A stretch of 64,000 nt of DNA from an uncultured Oscillospiraceae bacterium (GTDB lineage: Bacteria; Bacillota; Clostridia; Oscillospirales; Oscillospiraceae), in contig CAJOIU010000005.1 in NCBI GenBank assembly GCA_905234855.1, positions 1 through 64,000 of the forward strand. Reading direction: 5' to 3'. Positions 48,526-58,437 of this stretch are shown here, one piece after another. A program made the position numbers and the translations under genes. The notes beneath the pieces are model-generated. The model was not told the origin of the DNA. It saw nothing but the letters and a program-made list of their open reading frames with translations, and searched no databases. Position 1 is the first letter of the stretch; each line of letters starts with the position of its first letter.

Positions 48526-49184
48526 TACCGCTGCTTTTGATCATTATTGCCGCTGTCTCTTATTTTCTGGGAACGCTCAGCAGCGGACGGCTGCTGGCGA
48601 CCTATGTGCTGCATAAGCCGCTGCACACCCGCGGCAGCGGGTATGTGGGCTATGCCGCTATGGCTCATGCCTTCGGGCAGAAGTGGGGGTATGCTCTGCT
48701 GGGCGCCGATATCCTTAAAAGCCTCGTGGCCGTCATGATCGGGTCTCTTCTCATGATGATCCCCGGAGACGGCTTCCCGGTTGTGGGGCGGCTGTTTGCG
48801 GGCTTTTGCCTCGTGCTGGGGGATGCATATCCCTTCCAGTTCAAGTTCCGGGGCGGCAAGGGTGTTCTGCCGCTGATGGTGGCGCTTTGGCTGGCAGATT
48901 GGCGCGTCGGTCTTCTGGCTACGGGCGTGCTGATCGTGCTGATCGCGCTTACCCAGTATATGTCCCTTGCTTCGCTGTGCGCCTGCCTCACGGGAGTCAT
49001 CGCCGTGTGGATCTTTGTGTCCGCCGAGCAGATGAAGGGAATGTGCGGGTTCCTTGTGCTGTTTTCCTTCCTTGCCATCCTGTGGCGTCACCGGGGCAAT
49101 ATACTGAAGCTGTTGGATAAGAAGGAGCCGAAGATCAACTGGGGTCGCCGCCCGGAAAACCGCATCCGTGAGGACGACTTCTAA
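48522..49184 (+). CDS. plsY: Glycerol-3-phosphate acyltransferase
   Basis: YFLGTLSSGRLLATYVL, RGSGYVGYA, FKFRGGKGVLPL. Confidence 0.93.
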   Translation: MIPLLLIIIAAVSYFLGTLSSGRLLATYVLHKPLHTRGSGYVGYAAMAHAFGQKWGYALLGADILKSLVAVMIGSLLMMIPGDGFPVVGRLFAGFCLVLGDAYPFQFKFRGGKGVLPLMVALWLADWRVGLLATGVLIVLIALTQYMSLASLCACLTGVIAVWIFVSAEQMKGMCGFLVLFSFLAILWRHRGNILKLLDKKEPKINWGRRPENRIREDDF

Positions 49185-49189
49185 GCCCG

Positions 49190-49660
49190 ATGCGAGAGCG
49201 GAAAAGGCTGATATTTGAAGACGCGCCCGTGCTGCGCGTGACGCCGTATACCCGATTTGCCCAGTATTATGAGACAGATCAAATGAAGATCATCCACCAC
49301 GCCAATTACGTCCGCTGGATGGAAGAGGCGCGGGTGGACGTGATGGACCAGATCGGCTTCGGCTATGAAAAGATGGAGGGCATGGGGGTTTATTGCCCCG
49401 TGCTGGGCGTTTCCATCAACTATCATGCCATGGTGCGCTTCAACGAGCGGGTGAAGATCGAGTGCCGTATTGCGGAGTATAACGGACTGAAGCTCACCAT
49501 GCTTTACCGCATGACGAATCTCGCCACCGGCGAGGTCTGCACCACCGGTGAGACCCGCCATGGCTTCCTCGACGGGGAAGGGCATATTCTCTCCCTCAAG
49601 CGCAGCTATCCCGAGATCCATGCGCTGATCCTTGGCAGCATGGTGACCCCGGAAGCATAA
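49190..49660 (+). CDS. Acyl-CoA thioesterase (4HBT hotdog fold)
   Basis: YYETDQMKIIHHANYVRWMEEARVDVMDQIG. Confidence 0.93.
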   Translation: MRERKRLIFEDAPVLRVTPYTRFAQYYETDQMKIIHHANYVRWMEEARVDVMDQIGFGYEKMEGMGVYCPVLGVSINYHAMVRFNERVKIECRIAEYNGLKLTMLYRMTNLATGEVCTTGETRHGFLDGEGHILSLKRSYPEIHALILGSMVTPEA

Positions 49661-49840
49661 TATAATCAATAAATCGAAAATGACCAGTATCCCTCGGATG
49701 CCCTGCGCATTCGGGGGATTATTAATGTTCTGTTATAATATGTTTCAGAACTGTAATATTTTTTAACGCATTGCAGCAGAAAACTATGGTATGATTCAAG
49801 AGTAAGTATGTGAAACATTTCATGGATGAGGAGGAAGCAC

Positions 49841-52798
49841 ATGAAGAAACTACTTAGTCTCGCGATGGCGCTGGCCTTGCTGCTGGCGCTGCCTGCTCCC
49901 GCTTTAGCGTCCGGCGAGGCGTCTGGCTCGGCGTCCGGCGAAGCGGCGGCTCCCGTCGTGGAAATCAGCGGCCCCGTGACGGCGGAGCAGAGCGGCTGGA
50001 TGTACACCGTCGAGGACGGGCTCGTCACCGTCATCCAAGCGCCGCAAACCGTGAAGGGCGAGATGGTCGTGCTGCTGCCCGGTTATATGGCGGGGCTGCC
50101 GGTCGATGCTCTCGGAAACGGCGGCGCGGTCATGTCGAACAACAAGCTAGATGGCTCGTGGGTGCTGTTCCCGGAGGAACTGGGCTATGTGGCGGATTCG
50201 TCGATCCATGACTTCAATAACACCGTGGCGTGGGTCATCCCGGCCTCTGTCGAGGTATCCGATGCGCCGTGGCTGAGCTGCTCGGGCTATGTTATTACCG
50301 AGCTCGGCTCGTCCGCCGCCGCCTCTGCCGTGCTCAACGGCAAAGAGGTTCAGGATATCGCAGGATGTTCGGTGTTTACGGTCGCGAGCACCGAAAACGG
50401 CTCCATCACGCCTGCCGGCACCTATTCCGTCCCCGCCGGGGTCTACGGCTTATCCACCGTGATCGCCCTGAGCGCGGCGGAGGGCTTCAAAATCGCCTCG
50501 GTCACCGTGGACGGCAAGACGACAGCCTTTACCGAGTTTGCTCAGGAATACAGCTTCCCGTATACCTTCAGCGCGGAATCCAGCGGCATCGACGCTGCCT
50601 TTGTCCCGCTTGCCGAGGGAGAGAAGGAGATGCGCAGCTTCTCCGTGGGTGAGGAGTATGCCTATACCGACCTCCTTCCCGGCGCAGTGGCGGCGGGCGC
50701 GGAGCTGCCCGACGATCTCTATAAGGTAGAGAACCCGAACGCGTCGGTGACGGACTATGTCCATGCGCTTGGCGTGTCTACGGGCGTTTACTACAAAAAC
50801 GGCGACAGCCTCTATGAGGAGATCTATTCTTCTCAGGCCACCGAGGTGGAGTATCTCACCAAGGCAGAGGTCATCAACGGCGTGTATAGATCCATGGGAC
50901 TCGTATACGGCGCCGATTACGACATCATCCGCCTGCATAACTACTACGCGAACATCACCGGCGGCCCCTCCCGCGGCGTCGTCATCATGTACTGCACCTA
51001 TCTATATAAAATGGTGGACGAGACCTCGGCAGACGGCTCGATCCTTGACGGACAGCTTGTCTATTCCGCTAACAATGTGGATCACGCCTCCGTGTTCGCG
51101 CAGGGCGAAGGCGAGTATACCATCAATGATCTGATCGTTTACTGCTACACCGGCGGCCGCGGTCCCTCGGAGTCCGGCAACTTCTACGGCGTCGGCTCGC
51201 AGGTGCATGTGGACGGCGGCACGGAGGGCAAGATCCCCGTCAGCGACATCCACTACGACACCTCCGTCCTGCGGCTGAATCAGCCGAAGATCCTTGGCAC
51301 CAATAACTCCATCTATTCCACCGGCAGAGGCCTTGCCGTGATCCAAGGCGGCGATATCTTCGCGGCCTCCTCCGGCGGCCATGGTCCCTATGTATCGCAG
51401 GGCGGCCAGATCATTCTGAACACCGAGGGTACGAACCTTATCAATGCCGACGGTTCCGTGAACATCACCGACCCGCAGGCGGCGGAGATCCCCGATTACT
51501 CCTACGCGGCCATGGGGCAGGATGCGGACGGCAATAACGTCCTTGTTCTGAACGATCACCCCGACGACGTGACCGTGATCGTCTCCGGCCTTGACGCGGG
51601 GACCGCCCTCGCCACCGATAAGGGCGGCGGCACCATCGTGGCCAATCAGGTCGTCACGAAATGCTACGGACTTCGCTCCGCGGGCGTCTATACCATCGGC
51701 TATTCCGAGAGCTGGGTATACGTCTTCAACTCCGATTGTACCTCGAATCTCGATGCGGCGCTCTGCTCCGCCTCCGCGGGCTATGGCTATGCGTTCAACT
51801 GCCGCCTGCAGGGGTGCATGGGCCTGAAGGTGCGTGCCTCCGGCAACACCAATACTGAGGATGCCGGACTGTGGGTCGAAAACTGCCGCATTGCCGCAAG
51901 CTACGACGCGCAGGCAGAGGAGGACGCCTATGTGGTCGGCTCGCCGGATGAGTTCATCGCTCTGCTGGGCGACGCCGCCGGGATCGCGCCGCAGGCCGCG
52001 GACGAGAGCTATGCCGATTTTCTGACCCGTGCCGACGCCGCGCTGTACGACTATATCGTAGAGCAGGGCAACGACTATGGCTCCCGCATGAACATCTTCA
52101 TCGACCCAGCCAACAATCCGCATTATAACGCGGGCGGCATCACATGGTGGTATCTTGACCGCTCCAAGACCCCGGGGTATTCCGGCGGCAACAAGTTTGC
52201 GGTCATTTATTCCGACGGTTCTCCGGCTGTGGTGAATGTCGATTCCTGCCTGCTGACGAACGACAACTATACGAATTATGGCACCGAGTCCGCATGGTGG
52301 AACGGTCTGACCGACGCGGAAAAGACGATCTATACCCCCGCCGATAACCTCATTGCCTCCGCGGAGAACGGCGGCAAGCTGAACGTTACCTTTGTGAACG
52401 AGAACAGCGCCACCAAGTGGGACGTCACCGGGGCGTCCGACGAGACCTGCGAGCTGGTGGGCGACTTCTATGTCGGCCCGAAGAGCACGAACGCCGTGAA
52501 CGCGACGCTCGTCAATTCCGAATGGACAGGCACGGTCATCTATGCCGATCCCAGCCTTGCCACCTCCGGCGAGATGGGCGCGGACGCGGTCGGCTTTGCC
52601 TATATCACGCTGACCGACGGCTCCGTTTGGACGGTCACGGAGGAATGCACCGTGGCGGAGCTGACGGTGGATGAGACCTCCGCCGTGATCGGCGCCGTCG
52701 TCGAGAATGCGGACGGAAGCTTCACCGTGAGCCCCGCAGGCGCATCTGCGCCCGCTTCCGGCGAGCCCTCCGCCGTGCCCTCTGCGGAGCTGCCGTAA
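49841..52798 (+). CDS. Large secreted protein of unknown function (predicted beta-rich)
   Basis: Signal peptide MKKLLSLAMALALLLALPAPALA; ASGE-rich N- and C-termini; no recognised catalytic domain; SD AGGAGG. Confidence 0.75.
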   Translation: MKKLLSLAMALALLLALPAPALASGEASGSASGEAAAPVVEISGPVTAEQSGWMYTVEDGLVTVIQAPQTVKGEMVVLLPGYMAGLPVDALGNGGAVMSNNKLDGSWVLFPEELGYVADSSIHDFNNTVAWVIPASVEVSDAPWLSCSGYVITELGSSAAASAVLNGKEVQDIAGCSVFTVASTENGSITPAGTYSVPAGVYGLSTVIALSAAEGFKIASVTVDGKTTAFTEFAQEYSFPYTFSAESSGIDAAFVPLAEGEKEMRSFSVGEEYAYTDLLPGAVAAGAELPDDLYKVENPNASVTDYVHALGVSTGVYYKNGDSLYEEIYSSQATEVEYLTKAEVINGVYRSMGLVYGADYDIIRLHNYYANITGGPSRGVVIMYCTYLYKMVDETSADGSILDGQLVYSANNVDHASVFAQGEGEYTINDLIVYCYTGGRGPSESGNFYGVGSQVHVDGGTEGKIPVSDIHYDTSVLRLNQPKILGTNNSIYSTGRGLAVIQGGDIFAASSGGHGPYVSQGGQIILNTEGTNLINADGSVNITDPQAAEIPDYSYAAMGQDADGNNVLVLNDHPDDVTVIVSGLDAGTALATDKGGGTIVANQVVTKCYGLRSAGVYTIGYSESWVYVFNSDCTSNLDAALCSASAGYGYAFNCRLQGCMGLKVRASGNTNTEDAGLWVENCRIAASYDAQAEEDAYVVGSPDEFIALLGDAAGIAPQAADESYADFLTRADAALYDYIVEQGNDYGSRMNIFIDPANNPHYNAGGITWWYLDRSKTPGYSGGNKFAVIYSDGSPAVVNVDSCLLTNDNYTNYGTESAWWNGLTDAEKTIYTPADNLIASAENGGKLNVTFVNENSATKWDVTGASDETCELVGDFYVGPKSTNAVNATLVNSEWTGTVIYADPSLATSGEMGADAVGFAYITLTDGSVWTVTEECTVAELTVDETSAVIGAVVENADGSFTVSPAGASAPASGEPSAVPSAELP

Positions 52799-52819
52799 CG
52801 GATAGCATAAAGCGATAAA

Positions 52820-52859
52820 GAATCACGGTATCCGGTTTGATCGCCGGATACCGTGATTT
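52820..52859. terminator. Bidirectional terminator
   Basis: CACGGTATCCGG-TTTGATCG-CCGGATACCGTG then ATTTTT. Confidence 0.9.
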
Positions 52860-52867
52860 TTATGTTG

Positions 52868-54358
52868 TCAGCAGCGGCCATAGCGCTTGGTGACGGTCTT
52901 GATCCTGTCGGACAGCTCTTTGGTCAGCGCGTCCGGGGCTATGCGCCAGACCCAGTTACCCTCGGAGGTGCCGGGGACGTTGATGCGGGCGTCGGCGCCA
53001 AGCTCCAGCCAATCCTGTATCTGGGCGACAAAAAGCGCTGCAACGGAGCTGATCCCGCCGCGAAGGATGCCTGCGCAGAAGCCTTCTTCCTCGTTGAGAC
53101 CGAGATATTCTTTCGCAAAGGCCAGCTCCTCGGGCGTCACTTCCTCCCGCCAGCCCATCAGCGTTGCGTTGTCGTGGGTGCCGGTGTAGCAGATGCAGTT
53201 GGCGGAATAGGTGTGGGGAAGATAGTCGGACGGCTCCCGGGCGTCGAACGCAAATTCCAGCACCTTCATGCCGGGCAGGCCGGAATCGGCCAGCAGCTTT
53301 TTCACCTCCGGGGTCATGTAGCCAAGATCCTCCGCGATGAAATCCATCTCGGGATACCAGCCGGTCAAAACGCCCACGAGCGCCATGCCGGGGCCTTTGC
53401 GCCAGCGTCCGTTTTTGGCGGTGGTTTCGCCGTAGGGGACAGCCCAATAGCTCTCCAAGCCGCGGAAATGGTCGATGCGCAGCATGTCGAAAAGCTCTGC
53501 CGCGCCGCCGATGCGCCGGATCCACCAGCCGAAGCCGTCCGCCTGCATGGCGTCCCAGTCATAAAGCGGGTTGCCCCAAAGCTGCCCGTCCGCGTTGAAA
53601 TAATCGGGCGGGACGCCGGATACCTCAGTGGGGATGTTCTCGTCGTTCAGTTGGAACCAATGGGGTTCCGACCATACATCCGCGGAGTCCATGGCGACAT
53701 AGATGGGTACGTCGCCGATGATGCGGATACCGGCCTCGGCGGCGTATTGCCTCAGCGCCGTCCATTGCTGGAAAAATAGAAACTGGATATAGGAAAACAG
53801 CTCCACATCCTCCCGCAGCGCCTCCCGCCATTTTGCGCAGGCTTCGGGGCGATGGAGGCGTATATCCTCCTCCGGCCATTCGCTCCACGGCCGCATCCCG
53901 AAATAGCGCTTGAGCGCCATGAACAGCGCGTAATCCGGGAGCCATGCGCGCTTTTCCCATGCGAAGGCGTCAAAAGCTGCGCGATCCCGGGCAAGACCGC
54001 GGTCGGCAGCCTTTTTCAAAAGATCGAAGCGATGCTCGTACAGCCGCCCGTAATCGATCCGGCCGGGATCGTCGCCGAAGCTTACGGCGTCGATCTCTTC
54101 GGGAAGCAGCAGACCCTCCTCTGCCAGCATATCGAGATCCACATAATAGGGGTTGCCCGCATAGGTGGAAAAGCTCTGATAGGGCGAATCGCCGTAGCTG
54201 ATGGGGCCGACCGGCAGCATCTGCCAATACTTCTGCCCGGCGGCAGCCAGAAAATCCACGAAACCATAGGCCGCTTTGCCGAGGGTGCCGATCCCATGGG
54301 GGGAGGGCAGGGAAAAAACGGGCATCAGTATGCCCGAGGAACGGGAAAGCTTTTTCAT
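52868..54358 (-). CDS. malQ: 4-alpha-glucanotransferase
   Basis: RSSGILMPVFSLPSPHGIGTLGKAAYGFVDFLAAAGQKYWQMLPVGP; LRIDHFRGLESYW. Confidence 0.97.
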   Translation of the reverse strand: MKKLSRSSGILMPVFSLPSPHGIGTLGKAAYGFVDFLAAAGQKYWQMLPVGPISYGDSPYQSFSTYAGNPYYVDLDMLAEEGLLLPEEIDAVSFGDDPGRIDYGRLYEHRFDLLKKAADRGLARDRAAFDAFAWEKRAWLPDYALFMALKRYFGMRPWSEWPEEDIRLHRPEACAKWREALREDVELFSYIQFLFFQQWTALRQYAAEAGIRIIGDVPIYVAMDSADVWSEPHWFQLNDENIPTEVSGVPPDYFNADGQLWGNPLYDWDAMQADGFGWWIRRIGGAAELFDMLRIDHFRGLESYWAVPYGETTAKNGRWRKGPGMALVGVLTGWYPEMDFIAEDLGYMTPEVKKLLADSGLPGMKVLEFAFDAREPSDYLPHTYSANCICYTGTHDNATLMGWREEVTPEELAFAKEYLGLNEEEGFCAGILRGGISSVAALFVAQIQDWLELGADARINVPGTSEGNWVWRIAPDALTKELSDRIKTVTKRYGRC

Positions 54359-54599
54359 AGTACCTCATTCCAACGTTCGGCGTCTCTGTTCCTTAAAACA
54401 GGGGACGCCATGTTTTTGTTTATGACTGTTAAAACATTTTATCGTTTCTCGGCGTAAAGTCAACCGATCGGAACCGATTTAGCATATTTAACTAAATTTC
54501 ATATGCTCCCTTCGCGCGTATTGCCAAATCGCCGATTTCCCGGAGCTTCGGAGCATAGGACGGAAATTGAGCCTTGCGAGCCGGGGGACGGTATGCTAA

Positions 54600-55784
<1,185 letters not shown>

Positions 55785-55826
55785 GACAATTTATAATATC
55801 TGCGATACTTTTTGGAGGTACTAGGC

Positions 55827-56228
55827 ATGAAACTCAATCGAATCGTCAGGGCAATGTCCCTTGTTCTCGCGGCGCTGGTGATGGTGTTCGTATTTGCCGG
55901 CTGCGCTGCGACGGATGCGACCGCGTCTGCGGACGGCACCGCTGCCGGCGGCGGCTGGAGCATGATAATCATGATCGTCGTTATGATAGCCGTCTTCTAT
56001 TTCTTCCTGATCCGCCCGGAAAACAAGAAGAAAAAGCAGGCGGAGGAGATGCGCAGCTCTCTGTCCGTCGGCGATCAGATCACCACCATCGGCGGCATCG
56101 TCGGACGGATCGTCGCCGTGAAGAGCGAGACCATCGTTTTTGAGACCAGCGAGGATCGTGTCCGTATGGAAGTGACCAAGTGGGCGATCTCCTCGAAGGG
56201 CAAGCAGACCGAAGAGGAAAAGAAATAA
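55827..56228 (+). CDS. yajC: Preprotein translocase subunit YajC
   Basis: FYFFLIRPENKKKKQAEEMRSSLSVGDQITTIGGIVGRIV. Confidence 0.95.
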   Translation: MKLNRIVRAMSLVLAALVMVFVFAGCAATDATASADGTAAGGGWSMIIMIVVMIAVFYFFLIRPENKKKKQAEEMRSSLSVGDQITTIGGIVGRIVAVKSETIVFETSEDRVRMEVTKWAISSKGKQTEEEKK

Positions 56229-56258
56229 TCCGTGCTTGTTCCGTGACCGCATATCGGC

Positions 56259-56308
56259 TCCCCTCCGGGAATAGACTGTAGCAGTCGATTCTCTGGAGGG
56301 GATTCTTT
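56259..56308 (+). terminator. Two-tier hairpin with the next gene's SD on its 3' arm
   Basis: TCCCCTCC (56259-56266) pairs with GGAGGGGA (56295-56302); inner stem GAATAGACTG/CAGTCGATTC; then TTCTTT and ATG at 56309. Confidence 0.75.
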
Positions 56309-56716
56309 ATGCCGAATATGAGTAAATGGAGCCTGCCGTTCTCCGGCGCGGTGGGTATTGGCGCGTCTGTATTGACGACGCTGACGTTTTGTCTGCCGCT
56401 GTCGGCGGTGCTGTCACAAGGATGGCTTCCGATGACGCTGCTGGAGGGTATGTCTGAAGCTGCTGCCGCCGCGGCAATCCTGCTGACGGTATGGGTGATC
56501 GGACGGCGGCGCGGCCGGCAGGCGCTGCCGCTGGCCGGGATCGTTGCGGGGGGCTTTATTCTGCTGGCTGCGCTGCTGTGCGCTCTGAGCGGCACGTCCG
56601 CGGCGTTTGGCGGGTGGCTGATCCGGCTCGCGGCAGCCGCGGTTTTGGGCGGATCGGCGGGCGCGATTATGTCGATTCGGCAAAAAACCCATGGGAAACG
56701 CCGAAATCGCCGCTGA
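56309..56716 (+). CDS. TIGR04086-like four-TM membrane protein
   Basis: 135 aa, four hydrophobic segments, position after yajC. Confidence 0.65.
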   Translation: MPNMSKWSLPFSGAVGIGASVLTTLTFCLPLSAVLSQGWLPMTLLEGMSEAAAAAAILLTVWVIGRRRGRQALPLAGIVAGGFILLAALLCALSGTSAAFGGWLIRLAAAAVLGGSAGAIMSIRQKTHGKRRNRR

Positions 56717-57001
56717 AGTATTACTGATGGTAATATTGCGGAGAGTTACATAAATAGTTACAAATAATACAAAATATAGCTTGGCTATTCTTTGAATGTC
56801 CCATGATTTGGTGTTACAGCCCCAAAAAGGTGCGGCCGAAGATAACAAAATGTAACTTTTGGTTTCAAATGTTAACATAAAAGCTTCGTCAAAAGTAACA
56901 AAAATGACAAATTGATTAAATTTCCTCTTGATTACAAATAGAATTTGCTGTATATTGAAGCCACGGCAATTATGTCAATTAGAAGAGAGAGGAACTGGAA
57001 C

Positions 57002-57892
57002 GTGACGAATCAGGAATGCTTGGAGAAGTATGAGCTGTATCTGACGGATGTGAAGAAAACGGCGCAGAATACCCTCAGCTCGTATATGCGGGATATCCGT
57101 CAGTTCGGCGCGTATCTCGATCAGAACAGCCTTGGCGGCTATACCGAGGCGGACGAGGATTCGCTGTATGAGTATATCGAGCACCTCCGCGGCATCGGGA
57201 AATCCGTCGCCACGGTGTCCCGCAATATCGCGTCTTTGAAGAACTTTTACGCATGGCTCAAGCAGAACGGCGAGATCGACGAGGTGCCGACCGGGCGCCT
57301 TGTGCCGGAAAAGGCGAGCCACAAGCTTCCGGAGATCTTGACGGCTCGGGAGGTGGAGCTGCTGCTGGAGCAGCCGGAATGCACCGATCGCAAGGGCTAC
57401 CGTGACCGTGCGATGCTGGAGCTTCTGTATGCCACCGGCATCCGCGTGACGGAGCTCATCAGCCTCGACGTGACGGACGTGAACCTCTCCGCGGGGATCA
57501 TCACCTGCCGCGGCCGTGACAAGGTTCGCAGCATCCCGCTGTACCCGGCGGCACTGAAAGCGCTGAAGGATTATATCGAGTTTATCCGACCGGATATGAT
57601 CGCCGCTCCCAGCGAACGCTCTCTCTTTGTGAATATCAGCGGCGAGCGGATGAGCCGGCAGGGCTTTTGGAAGATCGTAAAGTCTTATCAGCAGAAGGCG
57701 GGGATCGAGAAGGATATCACGCCCCACACGCTGCGCCACAGCTTCGCCACGCATCTGCTGGAAAACGGCGCCGATCTGCGTTCGATCCAAGAGATGCTTG
57801 GACATGCGGATATCAGCTCCACGCAGATCTATTCGCAGCTTGTTAAGAAGCAGCTCAAGGACGTATACAACAAAGCGCATCCCCGTGCGTGA
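57002..57892 (+). CDS. xerD: Tyrosine recombinase XerC/XerD (GTG start)
   Basis: ATGIRVTEL, HTLRHSFATHLLENGADLRSIQEMLGHADISSTQIYSQL catalytic box. Confidence 0.93.
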   Translation: MTNQECLEKYELYLTDVKKTAQNTLSSYMRDIRQFGAYLDQNSLGGYTEADEDSLYEYIEHLRGIGKSVATVSRNIASLKNFYAWLKQNGEIDEVPTGRLVPEKASHKLPEILTAREVELLLEQPECTDRKGYRDRAMLELLYATGIRVTELISLDVTDVNLSAGIITCRGRDKVRSIPLYPAALKALKDYIEFIRPDMIAAPSERSLFVNISGERMSRQGFWKIVKSYQQKAGIEKDITPHTLRHSFATHLLENGADLRSIQEMLGHADISSTQIYSQLVKKQLKDVYNKAHPRA

Positions 57893-57976
57893 GACGATAT
57901 AATGACAGAAAACTCCTTTTCCTGTGGGAAGGGGAGTTTTTTCTGACTTGCTTTCATAGGAAAAGGCAAAGTTTTC

Positions 57977-58005
57977 TTGCATCTTGTGCGTGGGTGTGAT
58001 AAAAT
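57977..58005 (+). promoter_or_regulatory. SigA-type promoter TTGCAT-N17-TAAAAT
   Basis: Hexamers upstream of the cupin ORF. Confidence 0.65.
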
Positions 58006-58071
58006 ACGAACGATAAAACTCTGCGCGGTTCGCGTGCGGAAAACTTCATTTTTGAAAGGAAGTAATCCATC

Positions 58072-58437
58072 ATGGCTCAGTACAAGATCCAGAGAAAAAA
58101 GGGAACCGAGGGCAGCACGGTCTATGCGTATACCGCTCCCGGCCACAATGAGTGCGTCCCGACCCGCCTGCACGATCCCGCCGATGTCGACGGCGGCAAG
58201 ATGGTCTGCGGCATCACCTACTTCGTTCCCGGCGGCGGCACCGATTTCGGCGGCAACCCTCTGGAATCCATCTATTACATCCTCGAGGGTGAGATGACCC
58301 TCAAGACCGAGACGGAGGAGACCGTTCTCAAGGCCGGCGACTCCTATCATTGCTGCGGCGGCGCCAAGAAGTCCGTAACGAATACCGGCGACACCGTTTG
58401 CCAGATGCTTGTCTGCCTGCTCCCCCCGCAGGGCTGA
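58072..58437 (+). CDS. Cupin domain protein
   Basis: GGGTDFGGNPLESIYYILEGEMTLKTETEETVLKAGDSYHCCGG. Confidence 0.9.
   Translation: MAQYKIQRKKGTEGSTVYAYTAPGHNECVPTRLHDPADVDGGKMVCGITYFVPGGGTDFGGNPLESIYYILEGEMTLKTETEETVLKAGDSYHCCGGAKKSVTNTGDTVCQMLVCLLPPQG

Noticed and set aside
57002-57892. Tyrosine recombinase as sign of a mobile element
   Set aside because: It is XerC/D-like in a housekeeping context, with no adjacent att repeats, relaxase or phage genes visible.
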